A stretch of DNA of 64,000 nt, from assembly GCA_027493615.1 (NCBI GenBank), contig JAOSKK010000038.1, forward strand, positions 620,001 through 684,000. Reading direction: 5' to 3'. Origin of the DNA: Verrucomicrobiota bacterium. Lineage in GTDB: Bacteria; Verrucomicrobiota; Verrucomicrobiia; Limisphaerales; J093. Below are positions 47,986 to 56,546 of the stretch, one piece after another. The translations under genes and the position numbers were made by a program. Positions within the stretch are counted from its first letter, which is position 1; each line of letters starts with the position of its first letter. Below the pieces are notes generated by a model. It did not search any database. It was not told the origin of the DNA and was given only the letters and a program-made list of their open reading frames with translations.

Positions 47986-48947
47986 TGCGACCGGCCGCTG
48001 GCACCAGCCTCTGTTCCCCTCCCCTGCCCCGTCACGGTGGTCGTCAGGGGCTTGCGGCGCTTGTCTTGGGTCTGGTCGTCGGTGTCGGTCTGCGCGGGGA
48101 CACGGTGTTCGAGACGACCTCGGCCTATCACCGCATCCGCGTGGTGGACGGGGCGGGGGTTCGCACGTTGTTGTTTGACCGGGCGGAAGAGACGCGCATG
48201 TCGCTGGCCAATCCGCTCGAAGGGCACTTCGAGTACATCGAGTATTTCTTCATGCCCTGGCTGTGGAACCCCGAGCTCAACCGGGTGCTGATGATTGGGC
48301 TTGGGGGTGGCAGCGCGCAGCGCCTTTACGCCCACTACTGTCCGGGCGTGGCCGTGGACACGGTCGAGGTGGACGCGGCGGTCCGGCAGGTGGCCGAGAC
48401 GTACTTCGGCTACAAGCCGGGCCCGCGCCAGCGCATCTTCATTGAGGACGGCCGGCAGTTTCTCCGCCGGAGCCAGGATCGCTATGGGGCGATCCTGCTG
48501 GATGCCTACACGCAAGGGCGCTATGGCGCGGCCATCCCGCATCATCTCGTGACGCGGGAGTTCTTCACCCTGGTGCGCGATCGGCTGACGACCAACGGGG
48601 TCGTGGCGTACAACGTGATGGGTTCGCTGACCGGGTGGCGGGCGGATATTGTCGGCGCCGTGCATCGCACGATGCAGTCGGTCTTTCCCCAGGTGTACCT
48701 CTTCCCGGCCGGCGAGAGCCAGAACGTGGTTCTGCTCGGCACGCTGGTGGCGGATCCTCCGACGTTGCCATGGCGCAGCCAACGCGGCCGGGAGGTGTTC
48801 GAGTCCGGCCGGGTCAAGCTCCCCACGTTCTACCGCCGCATCAACGCCTTTCGGGCCGAGCCTCCGCCCAACGCGAGTCTCTGTCCGGTTCTGACCGACG
48901 ATTACGCGCCGGTGGACGGGCTGCTGAGCGACACATGGCGGCGGTGA
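47982..48947 (+). CDS. Spermidine-synthase-like aminopropyl/methyltransferase fold protein
   Basis: Polyamine-synthase-fold enzyme of 321 residues. The Rossmann core reads RVLMIGLGGGSAQRLY, VDTVEVDAAVRQVAETYFGY, FIEDGRQFLRR, ILLDAYTQGRYGAAIPHHLV and PVLTDDYAPVDGL, the usual SpeE-like order. The N terminus has a hydrophobic stretch (LAALVLGLVVGVGL), so it may be anchored or exported. Overlaps the preceding membrane gene by ATGA. Not shown to make spermidine; many such proteins have unknown acceptors. Confidence 0.85.
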   Translation: MMRPAAGTSLCSPPLPRHGGRQGLAALVLGLVVGVGLRGDTVFETTSAYHRIRVVDGAGVRTLLFDRAEETRMSLANPLEGHFEYIEYFFMPWLWNPELNRVLMIGLGGGSAQRLYAHYCPGVAVDTVEVDAAVRQVAETYFGYKPGPRQRIFIEDGRQFLRRSQDRYGAILLDAYTQGRYGAAIPHHLVTREFFTLVRDRLTTNGVVAYNVMGSLTGWRADIVGAVHRTMQSVFPQVYLFPAGESQNVVLLGTLVADPPTLPWRSQRGREVFESGRVKLPTFYRRINAFRAEPPPNASLCPVLTDDYAPVDGLLSDTWRR

Positions 48948-49103
48948 CGAAGGTGGTGCCAGCTCCGGGGGCCGTTCCGAGCCCCGGCTGGCGGCTGCAC
49001 GGCCCGCGCATTGACGAAAGGCGGGTACGGGCGTTGATTACGCACCGGAAGCCATGAAACAGGATCTGCCACTGGCCGGGAACCCCCTCGTTGTCCGGGC
49101 GGG

Positions 49104-50289
49104 ATGCTTACGCGGCGCGATTTTCTGAAGGCCGCCGCCGCTTCCGCCGTCGCGCTCCCTTCCGCAAGACCGCCGGCGGTCTGCGCGCAGGCCGCGTCGA
49201 CGGCCCGGGTGCCGCGCGCGGTGACCGGCCTGGGCCTTTGTCCGCGTTACGAATACGCCGCCGTGCGCCGGGTGCTCGGGCGGATGTTCGATGAACTGGG
49301 CGACGTGCGGTCGTTGGTCAAGGGCAAACATGTGACGGTGAAGGTCAACCTGGTGAACACCTCGGCGGAGGATGTGGCCGGGGTGCCGCTGTGGTTGACG
49401 GTCACGGTGCATCCGGTGGTGGCGCAAGCCCTGGGCGGGTTGTTGGTCGAGTACGGCGCGCGGGCGGTGGTGTTTTTGCGATCAGTTGCCGTTTGCCTCG
49501 CTTGAGGCGGACGCCTTTGAGGGGTACGGCTTCAAGCTGGCGGAGTTCAACCGCGTGATGGACCAGCGGGCCCGGTTCGTGAACACCCGCAACCGCGGGC
49601 CGCATCGCGACTACGCGCTGGTGCCGGTCCCGGGGGGCGGCGAGTTGGCCCGCGCGTGGGAAGTGAACCGGGCGTATGTGGACACCGACGTGCGGGTGTC
49701 CCTGACCAAGCTAAAGAGCCACGTCTCGGGAGGCATCACGGGCGGGTTGAAGAACCTCTTCGGGGTCCCGCCCAGCAGTCTGTACGGCGACGATCTCCGG
49801 GAGGAACCGGACGAGGCCGCGATGGGGTACCGGAGCAACACGATGCACAACTGCACGCACCGCCCGCGCACCTCGGTGAACTCGTTCACGGGGCGCTCGG
49901 TCGAAGGGGACCACGGGTTCAACGTGCCCCGTTTCATTGTGGATCTGGCGGCGGCATTCCCGCTGGATCTGGTCGTGATCGACGCCATCAGCACGATTCA
50001 GAGCGCCGAGGGATGGTGGCTGGGCTCGATGGTATCGGTCACCCGCCCCGGCCTGCTGATCGCGGGCCGGAACCCGGTCTGCACGGACGCCGTGGCGGCC
50101 GCGGTCATGGGGTTCGACCCCGATGCACCCGACCGGACGTGGCCGTTTGTGAACGGCTCGAACCACCTGGCCCTGGCACGGCGCCGGGGTTTGGGTGAGA
50201 ACCGCCTTGAGGAACTCGAGACCGCCGGCCTGAGCGTCGAAGCTGCGCGGTTCGAGTTTCAACCGACTTACCGGCGTCTGGCCGGTTGA
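49104..50289 (+). CDS. Tat-exported DUF362 protein (one frame break)
   Basis: Exported protein of about 395 residues. ATG 49104 starts with the Tat signal MLTRRDFLKAAAASAVAL. The DUF362 body includes VTVKVNLVNTSAEDVAGVPL, then VRVSLTKLKSHVSGGITGGL, NLFGVPPSSLYGDD, LDLVVIDAISTIQSAEGWW and PVCTDAVAAAVMGFDPDAP. A frame change near 49480 follows GGLLVEYGARAVVF. DUF362 proteins often carry or receive iron-sulfur clusters, but no ferredoxin-type cysteines are seen here. The next gene, 5 bp on, is a PQQ-type propeller, so an exported complex is possible. Confidence 0.88.
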
Positions 50290-50294
50290 CCACC

Positions 50295-51444
50295 ATGCCA
50301 AGCTCGAACTCCGGAGAAGCGAACGTGTGGCGCACCGCGGGCGGTGACGGCACCCGCGCGGGACTCTGGCCCCAGCCCATGCGCCTCGCGTCCTCACCCG
50401 CGGGCCAACTCCGAAGCCACCGGGGCGGTCCAGGCGTCGGTGGTGTTTGACGTCGAGGGCCGGGCGTTCGTGGCCGACATGGCGGGCGGCGTGCAGGCGT
50501 TCGCGCCCGACGGCAAGCGGCTCTGGCGCACGCGGGTTGCGGGCGGCGTTTCGGCCACGCCCGCGGTCCACCCGAGCGAACCGCGTCTGTTCGTGGCCTC
50601 CCTTGCCGGCGAAGCCCGGGCTCTCGACACCGGCACCGGCGTGACGGTGTGGCAACGGTCGCTGCCGACCCGGAGCGATCCCCGGGTGCTGTCGGATCTG
50701 CTCTTCTTCGCGGGGGCGCGGGCAGTGGTGTTGAGCAGTTGGGGAGGGCGGTTCCTGGCGCTGGACGCTGGCACCGGGGAGGCGCGGTTCACCTGGGACG
50801 CGGGCGCCTCGCCGGGGTCGGCCGCCGCCAGTGCGGGGTCAGGCCAGGTCTGTTACGGCCTGCGGGCGGTAGACGCACGAGGTGTCGAGTTAGTGGAGAT
50901 GACGGCCGCGGGCGGCGAACGGGTGTTGCACACGGAACCGGCTGGCAGCCGTGGTGCGCGTCGCGCCGTTGTGGCGGCCGCCCCGGTCATCGACCCTGCC
51001 CGGGGCGTGGTGTATGCCCTGTTCAACCGGGATCGGGACGCCCGGCTGCTGGCCTGGTCCATCGATGCGGGACGGGTGTTGTGGGCTTGTCCGCTCGCGC
51101 ATGCCGTCCAGGCGACGCCGGCGTTGCGGGCGGATGGCGGGCTGCTCCTGCCCGATCTCGGTGGCGGGGTGAGCGCGGTCAAGCCGGATGGCGAGTTGGA
51201 CTTCCGCCTCGACTGCGGCAGCGACTACTTCCTGGCCGGGGGCGTGTGTGATGGCGCCGGCGAGTTCTACGTCGGGGATCCGTGCGGCCGGCTGCAGGTC
51301 GTCAGCCAGACAGGTGCCGGCCGCGTCGGGTTCGAGGCTGAACGCTCGTTTCAGGCGCGCCCGTCGTTTGGGCCGGACGGCCGCCTGTATGTGCCTTGCA
51401 CGAACCGACGGGTCTACGTCTTCGGCAACGCGAGGGCGGCGTGA
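50295..51444 (+). CDS. PQQ-like beta-propeller protein (one frame break)
   Basis: Propeller protein of about 383 residues from ATG 50295 (MPSSNSGEANVWRTAGGDGT) with a frame change near 50400. Blades carry the pattern AFAPDGKRLWRTRVAGGVSA, ALDTGTGVTVWQRSLP and VFGNARAA at the end, as in BamB- and PQQ-type repeats. No obvious signal peptide, unlike its neighbour. It begins 5 bp after the DUF362 stop and is likely in the same transcript. Enzyme activity is not indicated. Confidence 0.8.
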
Positions 51445-51611
51445 ATTGCGGGCGATCGCCGCACGCCTCGCGACGGAGCAGGTCCGGGAAGGAACATGCC
51501 GAGGAGCATCCCTCCAGCCTGGTTTGTTGCCCCTGAGCAGATCCAAGAGCACCCGGCCGCTTCTGCCATCCCCGATGTGCGTCATCGGTGGAGGGCGTTC
51601 GCGTCTTGAGT

Positions 51612-51693
51612 ACTCCGCCGATTACGAACCTCGGGGATGGGGTTAGGGAACTCTCGGCTTCCGCGAAGCCCTGCTGTCTTGAATCGGCGGAGT
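51612..51693. repeat. Inverted repeat ACTCCGCCGATT / AATCGGCGGAGT
   Basis: Perfect 12-bp arms 58 bp apart, each beside TCTTGA. It lies in the 436-bp noncoding gap between the propeller gene and copA. The rest of the gap holds the family C arm and the copA promoter, with no convincing gene. Confidence 0.55.
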
Positions 51694-51749
51694 GGCGGCT
51701 GCCCGCGGCACCGTTCATCCCTCACCGCCGCTCCCGTTCCCTTCCACGC

Positions 51750-51783
51750 AAAGCGGCGCTGACGCGCACGCACTCCAAACGCT
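51750..51783. repeat. Single arm of palindromic repeat family C
   Basis: AAAGCGGCGCTGACGCGC followed by ACGCACTCCAAACGCT, matching the left arm of the repeat at 35612 in most positions. No clear partner arm was found nearby. Confidence 0.6.
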
Positions 51784-51845
51784 TCACGACGTCCGACGTC
51801 GGGGGCGGGCGCGGAGTTGATTCGTACGTTTCCCGAGCAGCTCGC

Positions 51846-51874
51846 TTCACCGGCGGGCTGAGTGACGCTACACT
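51846..51874 (+). promoter_or_regulatory. Candidate sigma-70-type promoter of copA
   Basis: TTCACC, 17-bp spacer, TACACT: four of six matches in each hexamer. The minus-10 ends 6 bp before the ATG, so transcription would start at or next to the start codon, a leaderless mRNA. No CueR-like inverted repeat was seen. Confidence 0.35.
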
Positions 51875-51880
51875 GGGCGC

Positions 51881-54277
51881 ATGGCTGAAACCGCCACCGT
51901 TCAATTCCGCGTCACCGGCATGACCTGCCAGGGATGTGCGCGGGCCGCCACCCAGGCCATCCAATCCGTCCCGGGTGTCGCGGGCGCGTCTGTGGATCTG
52001 GCCGGTCACTGCGCCACCGTTCGCTGGGCGCCCGGCACAACTCCGGATCCGCAAGCGGTTGTGGAGGCCCTGCAGCGGGGGGCAGGCTTCGCGGCTTCGG
52101 TGCTGGCAGCCGACCGGCCCAAGGCGGTGGAACCGACGTGGTCACCGCTGGCGGGTTGGCGCTTCAACCTGGTTGTGGGTCTCGCGGTCACGGGGCCGCT
52201 GCTGCTGGGCGAGTGGGTGTTCGGGTGGGGGCTGGAGCGATGGTTCCAGTGGCTGTGCTTTGCCGCGGTGCTGCCCGTGCAGGTGCTCTGCGGCGCCCGA
52301 TTCTATCGCGGCGCCTGGCTCCAGTTGCGGGCCCGCAGCGCGAACATGGACACGCTGGTGGCCCTAGGCTCAACCACCGCGTTCCTCTACAGCACGGTGG
52401 CGCTGCTGGCGGGCTATCCGGGGCACCTGTACTTCGTTGAAGCCGGGGCGATTCTCACCTTGATCAGCCTCGGCCACTGGCTCGAGGCCCGCGCCAGTGC
52501 CCGGGCCGCCAGCGCGCTCGAAGCCCTGCTGGATCTGGCCCCGCCCACCGCCCGACGGCTCGATCCGAGCGGGACCGAAACCACGGTGCCAGTGGCGGAA
52601 CTGAAGGTCGGCGACCGCGTTCTACTCAAGCCGGGTGACCGGGTGCCCACCGACGGCGAGGTGCTGGAAGGCCAGTCGGCTGTCGACGAAGCAATGCTCA
52701 CGGGCGAATCGATGCCGGTCGACAAGACACCGGGCGCCCGGCTCTACGCCGGCACGGTGAACCAGAGCGGCCGGTTGGTGTTGCGGGTCACGGCCACGGG
52801 CGAGGCGACGGCCTTGCGCCAGATCATGGTGGCTGTCGAGCGGGCGCAAAACAGCCGGGCGAACATCCAACGCCTGGTGGACCGGGTCAGCGGGGTGTTC
52901 GTCCCCCTGGTGGTGCTGGTGGCCGTGGCGACGGCGCTCTGGTGGGGCCTGGCTTTCGAACGTGCCCAGGCGGTTCATCATGGCCTGGGGGCCTGGCTCT
53001 GGCACGCGACCTTGCCCGCATCCCCGTGGGCCGCGGCGGCCATTCACGCCGCCGCCGTGCTGATCGTGGCCTGTCCCTGCGCCATGGGTCTGGCCACGCC
53101 GATTGCCATCATGGTGGGAGCCAACGTGGCGGCACGGCGCGGGATCCTCATCCGGGACGGCCAGGCACTCGAGAAGTCGGGTCGACTGACGGGGGTGGTG
53201 TTTGACAAGACCGGGACGCTCACGCGTGGACAGGTGGAAATCGCGGCCGTGGAAGAGTTCCAAGACGGGAATCCGACGGGCGGCGAGTTGATCCGCTTGG
53301 CCGGGATTCTGGCCAGTCCCTCCAATCACCCGCTCAGCCTCGCGGTCGTCCGGTGGGCACGCGCCCAAACCCATCCGCCGTCGGGTGCTTCCCTCTCCTC
53401 TTCTTCGGACCTGCAACGGCGAGACGCCCAATCCGCCGCCGCCGCGCGTCGGTCCCAGCCGGTCGAACGCTTGCCAGGCGGCCCGGAGGAAGCGCCGGGG
53501 AGCTGGATGGAGCTGCGCGGCCAGGGCGTGCAAGCGCGTGCGGAGGGGCGCCTGGTTCGGCTCGGTTCGCTGGCGTGGCTGCGGGAATGTGGCGTCCGCC
53601 TGGACGGGCTTTCGAAGTTCGCTGATAACTGGACGGACAAGGGTGCGACCGTCATCGGGCTTGCGGCAGACCAGGATCTTGTGGGGTTCTTTGCCTTGCG
53701 CGATACCCTCAAACCCCATGCGTGGGAAGTCGTGCAGCAGCTCACCGTGCAGGGGCAGCGCGTGTATCTCGTCACCGGCGACCATGCCCGGACCGCCGCC
53801 GCGGTGGCCCAGGCCGCCGGGATTCCGGCGGCGAACGTCCTGGCCGAAGCCCGGCCCGAGCGGAAGGCGGACTTCATCGCGGCACGGCAGCATGCGGGGG
53901 AACGGCTGGCGTTCGTGGGGGATGGCATCAACGACGCCCCGGCGCTTGAGCAGGCCGATCTGGGGATCGCCGTCAGCCGGGCGAGCGACGTGGCGCGCGA
54001 GGCGGCGGACCTGGTGTTGTTGCGGTCGGACATCGAGGCCATCCCGGAGGCGATCGGGCTGGCCCAGGCGACGTTACGGACGATCAAGCAGAATCTGTTC
54101 TGGGCGTTCTTCTACAACGCCGCCGCCGTGCCTCTGGCGGCGCTCGGGTTCCTGAGCCCGATCGTGTGTGCCGTCGCCATGGGCGCGTCGGATCTGCTGG
54201 TGATCGGGAATGCGCTGCGCTTGCGTCGGTGGCGTCAGTGCATCACGACCTCACAGGTGCCGACGCCGGGCCGGTAA
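51881..54277 (+). CDS. copA: Copper-translocating P-type ATPase
   Basis: Copper-exporting P1B-ATPase of 798 residues, intact. N-terminal metal-binding domain with GMTCQGC (C16, C19). Membrane CPC motif at about 398-400 (VACPCAMGLATPIAI), phosphorylated D442 in FDKTGTLT, TGES in the actuator domain, SNHPLS in the nucleotide domain and GDGINDAPAL in the hinge. The nucleotide domain carries an unusual low-complexity insertion of about 45 residues (SLSSSSDLQRRDAQSAAAAR and on) after the NHPL helix. The last 13 residues overlap the convergent NagB-like gene by 43 bp. CPC with these features predicts Cu(I) export. No CopZ or CueR gene is adjacent. Confidence 0.96.
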   Translation: MAETATVQFRVTGMTCQGCARAATQAIQSVPGVAGASVDLAGHCATVRWAPGTTPDPQAVVEALQRGAGFAASVLAADRPKAVEPTWSPLAGWRFNLVVGLAVTGPLLLGEWVFGWGLERWFQWLCFAAVLPVQVLCGARFYRGAWLQLRARSANMDTLVALGSTTAFLYSTVALLAGYPGHLYFVEAGAILTLISLGHWLEARASARAASALEALLDLAPPTARRLDPSGTETTVPVAELKVGDRVLLKPGDRVPTDGEVLEGQSAVDEAMLTGESMPVDKTPGARLYAGTVNQSGRLVLRVTATGEATALRQIMVAVERAQNSRANIQRLVDRVSGVFVPLVVLVAVATALWWGLAFERAQAVHHGLGAWLWHATLPASPWAAAAIHAAAVLIVACPCAMGLATPIAIMVGANVAARRGILIRDGQALEKSGRLTGVVFDKTGTLTRGQVEIAAVEEFQDGNPTGGELIRLAGILASPSNHPLSLAVVRWARAQTHPPSGASLSSSSDLQRRDAQSAAAARRSQPVERLPGGPEEAPGSWMELRGQGVQARAEGRLVRLGSLAWLRECGVRLDGLSKFADNWTDKGATVIGLAADQDLVGFFALRDTLKPHAWEVVQQLTVQGQRVYLVTGDHARTAAAVAQAAGIPAANVLAEARPERKADFIAARQHAGERLAFVGDGINDAPALEQADLGIAVSRASDVAREAADLVLLRSDIEAIPEAIGLAQATLRTIKQNLFWAFFYNAAAVPLAALGFLSPIVCAVAMGASDLLVIGNALRLRRWRQCITTSQVPTPGR

Positions 54278-55166
54278 TAGTTGAACTGGACGTTGGGATG
54301 GTCGGCGAGGAGGGACATCGGGACGGCGGTGTCCACGATGCGTTTGGAGATCATGTACGCCGTGAGCCGCTGACCGAACGGGTTGTCATGATGCCCGGCG
54401 TGCCAGATCGAGACCTTCTCCGCCTGCCACGTCTCGACGGGTCCGACCGAGATGGCCTGGGTGGGAACGAGGGAGATGTTGCCGCCGCCGCTGGTGCGGG
54501 CGTTCTGGGCGATGGTGAGGGGGTGGAGATCCACGATGCGGGTTGCCAGCTTCCGATAATCGGCGGCCGACGGCGGCTCGTCCTTCCACCGACCCTTGCG
54601 GCGCGGGGGTCGTTGAAGGCCCAGTGTTTCACGTCGCCCTGCCCGCCCTGCATCACGGCACAGCGCACTCCGGACGCCCAGCTCCTCCGGTAAGCGGTGG
54701 TGTCGGCCTTCGGGAAGTGCAGGTGTTCGTCCGGCATTCGCAACGCTTTGCGGATGCGGTTGAAGCAGAGCTCGCGGTCGGCCTTCTCGAACGAGAGCGG
54801 GTGGGTGACGGGAACCTCCCGGCCCTCCACACACCACTCGTCCATGCCCCAGAAATGGCCGCGCCGGACATCGAGGTCGAGCGCATTGACGATCCGAGCG
54901 ACCAGCGGCAGTTGCTCGGTGGGGCCGATTGGGCCGCAGATGCCGACGGGGTTGTCGTCCGTGCTTTCCTGCCAGGCGCGGACGTACTCGAGGGCCTCGG
55001 CGAGGTAGAACTCCTCGTGCGTGTCATACATGACGACCTGAAAGCCGGGCCGCGAGAGCTTCTCGACGTCGCGAACCGTGAGTCGCGCGACGGCCTCCAC
55101 CAGGTCGGGGGCGAGGGTGGTGTAATCCCACCAGTCGGCGCAGATGGAACTGGGTTTGCGGGGCAT
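54235..55166 (-). CDS. Glucosamine-6-phosphate deaminase-like protein (one frame break)
   Basis: NagB-family sugar isomerase/deaminase of about 310 residues after repair of a frame change in the run near 54605. ATG 55166 starts MPRKPSSICADWWDYTTLAP. Motifs: NPVGICGPIGPTEQLPLVAR, HFWGMDEWCVEGREVPVTHP, VMQGGQGDVKHWAFNDP and RTSGGGNISLVPTQAISVG. The classical NagB loop GVGxDGHIAFNEP is changed to GGQGDVKHWAFNDP, so it belongs to a divergent branch and the substrate may differ. Convergent with copA, overlapping by 43 bp. Confidence 0.83.
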
Positions 55167-55285
55167 GGATGGAGTCGGGTTAAGATTGCTGGCGGCTGAG
55201 GATGGGGGAAGGCGGCGGGTTTGAAAGCGATTTGCACACAACTCCGCGCTTCTCCCCCGCGCAATCCTGCCGATAAACTCCTCGC

Positions 55286-56347
55286 GTGATCGCGACGGAC
55301 GCGGCCTTAACCGAGTGGTTGCCTCGTTTGAAAGCCTCCCCCTGGGTCGCCCTGGACACGGAGGCTGACAGTCTGCATTCCTACCCGGAGAAGCTGTGCC
55401 TGGTGCAGATCAGCCTCCCGGGCGAGGATCGCCTGGTGGATCCGCTCGCCGGGTTGGACCTCCGCCCGCTGTGGCAGGCGCTCAGCGGACGGGAGATCCT
55501 GCTGCACGCGGGCGATTACGACCTCCGGCTGCTGCATCGCGGGCCGGGGTTCGTACCGACCCGGGTGTTCGACACGATGCTGGCCGCGCGATTGCTTGGA
55601 CTCAAGGAGTTTGGACTCAACCCGTTGGTGCAGAGGTTTCTCGGTGTGGTGCTCGAGAAAGGGCCGCAACGGGCCGACTGGTCGCGCCGGCCTCTCACTG
55701 AGCGGATGATGACCTACGCGCGGAACGACGCGCGGTACATCGAGCCCCTGGCGAGCCGGTTACGCGCCGAGTTGGAGGCCAAGGGCCGGCTCGAGTGGCA
55801 CGCGCAGATGTGCGAGCAGCTCATCCGCGACGCGTGCCAGCCCCCAGCAACAACCACGATGACGCCTGGCGCATCAAGCAAGCCGACCGGCTCAGCCGCC
55901 AGGGCATGGCCATCCTGCGGGAACTCTGGCGCTGGCGCGACCGCGAGGCCATCGCCTCGAACCGGCCGCCTTTCTTCATCCTTACGCATGATGCCCTGTT
56001 CGGCCTGGCTGTCGCCCTGGCCAACGGGGGAGCCCCCCGACGCCTTCATCCCGCGCCGCTACTCGCCGCGCCGGCGGGAGCGGTTGAAGCGGGCCATCGA
56101 AGAGGCGCGGGCCGTGCCGGAGAGCGACTGGCCGACGCCGCGCAAGGTTCGTGGACGGCGGCTGACGACGGCGCAGAAGCACCAGCTCGAACGACTGCGC
56201 TTGTGGCGCGACCGGGCTGCCGCCCGCCTCGACCTGGACCCCACGCTCATCGCGAGCCGCTCGATGCTGGTCACGCTGGCCGCCGGGGGTCCCGGAGCCG
56301 AAACAGGGCTCTTGCCCTGGCAGGAGGCCCTCCTCCGACCGGGATGA
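55286..56347 (+). CDS. rnd: Ribonuclease D-like 3'-5' exonuclease (two frame breaks)
   Basis: DEDD exonuclease for tRNA and other RNA 3' ends, about 350 residues after repair near 55848 and 56028. GTG 55286. The catalytic set is visible: VALDTEADSLH (Asp, Glu), LHAGDYDLRLL (Asp) and YARNDARYIEPL (Asp, with Tyr in place). Further on are KGPQRADWSRRPLT and an HRDC-like helical domain (MAILRELWRWRDREA, RAIEEARAVPESDWP). The divergent NagB-like gene starts 119 bp away. Confidence 0.9.
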   Translation: MIATDAALTEWLPRLKASPWVALDTEADSLHSYPEKLCLVQISLPGEDRLVDPLAGLDLRPLWQALSGREILLHAGDYDLRLLHRGPGFVPTRVFDTMLAARLLGLKEFGLNPLVQRFLGVVLEKGPQRADWSRRPLTERMMTYARNDARYIEPLASRLRAELEAKGRLEWHAQMCEQLIRDACQPPATTTMTPGASSKPTGSAARAWPSCGNSGAGATARPSPRTGRLSSSLRMMPCSAWLSPWPTGEPPDAFIPRRYSPRRRERLKRAIEEARAVPESDWPTPRKVRGRRLTTAQKHQLERLRLWRDRAAARLDLDPTLIASRSMLVTLAAGGPGAETGLLPWQEALLRPG

Positions 56348-56351
56348 GCGC

Positions 56352-56462
56352 GTAGGAGTCGAGGTCACGAGACTCCACCTGCCATGAGCGGAGGGCAGAA
56401 CTCTGGCTCGGGGATCTCAAGAAGTCACAAGAGGAGCAGAGTCTCGTGACCTCGACTCCTAC
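56352..56462. repeat. Palindromic repeat, family B, single copy
   Basis: Perfect 24-bp arms (GTAGGAGTCGAGGTCACG... at 56352-56375, complement at 56439-56462) around a 63-bp interior. It starts 5 bp after the rnd stop codon. The interior (CACCTGCCA, GGCTCGGGG) is shared with the copy at 63378-63490, so this is a MITE-like element of 111 bp. Confidence 0.85.
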
Positions 56463-56546
56463 GGGAGAGGAAAAAGGCGGCGGGGTAGGTTGGCCCCGCC
56501 GCCTTTGTGAGGACGAAGACTGGAGAGGGAGGAGCCTCCCCTCAGC

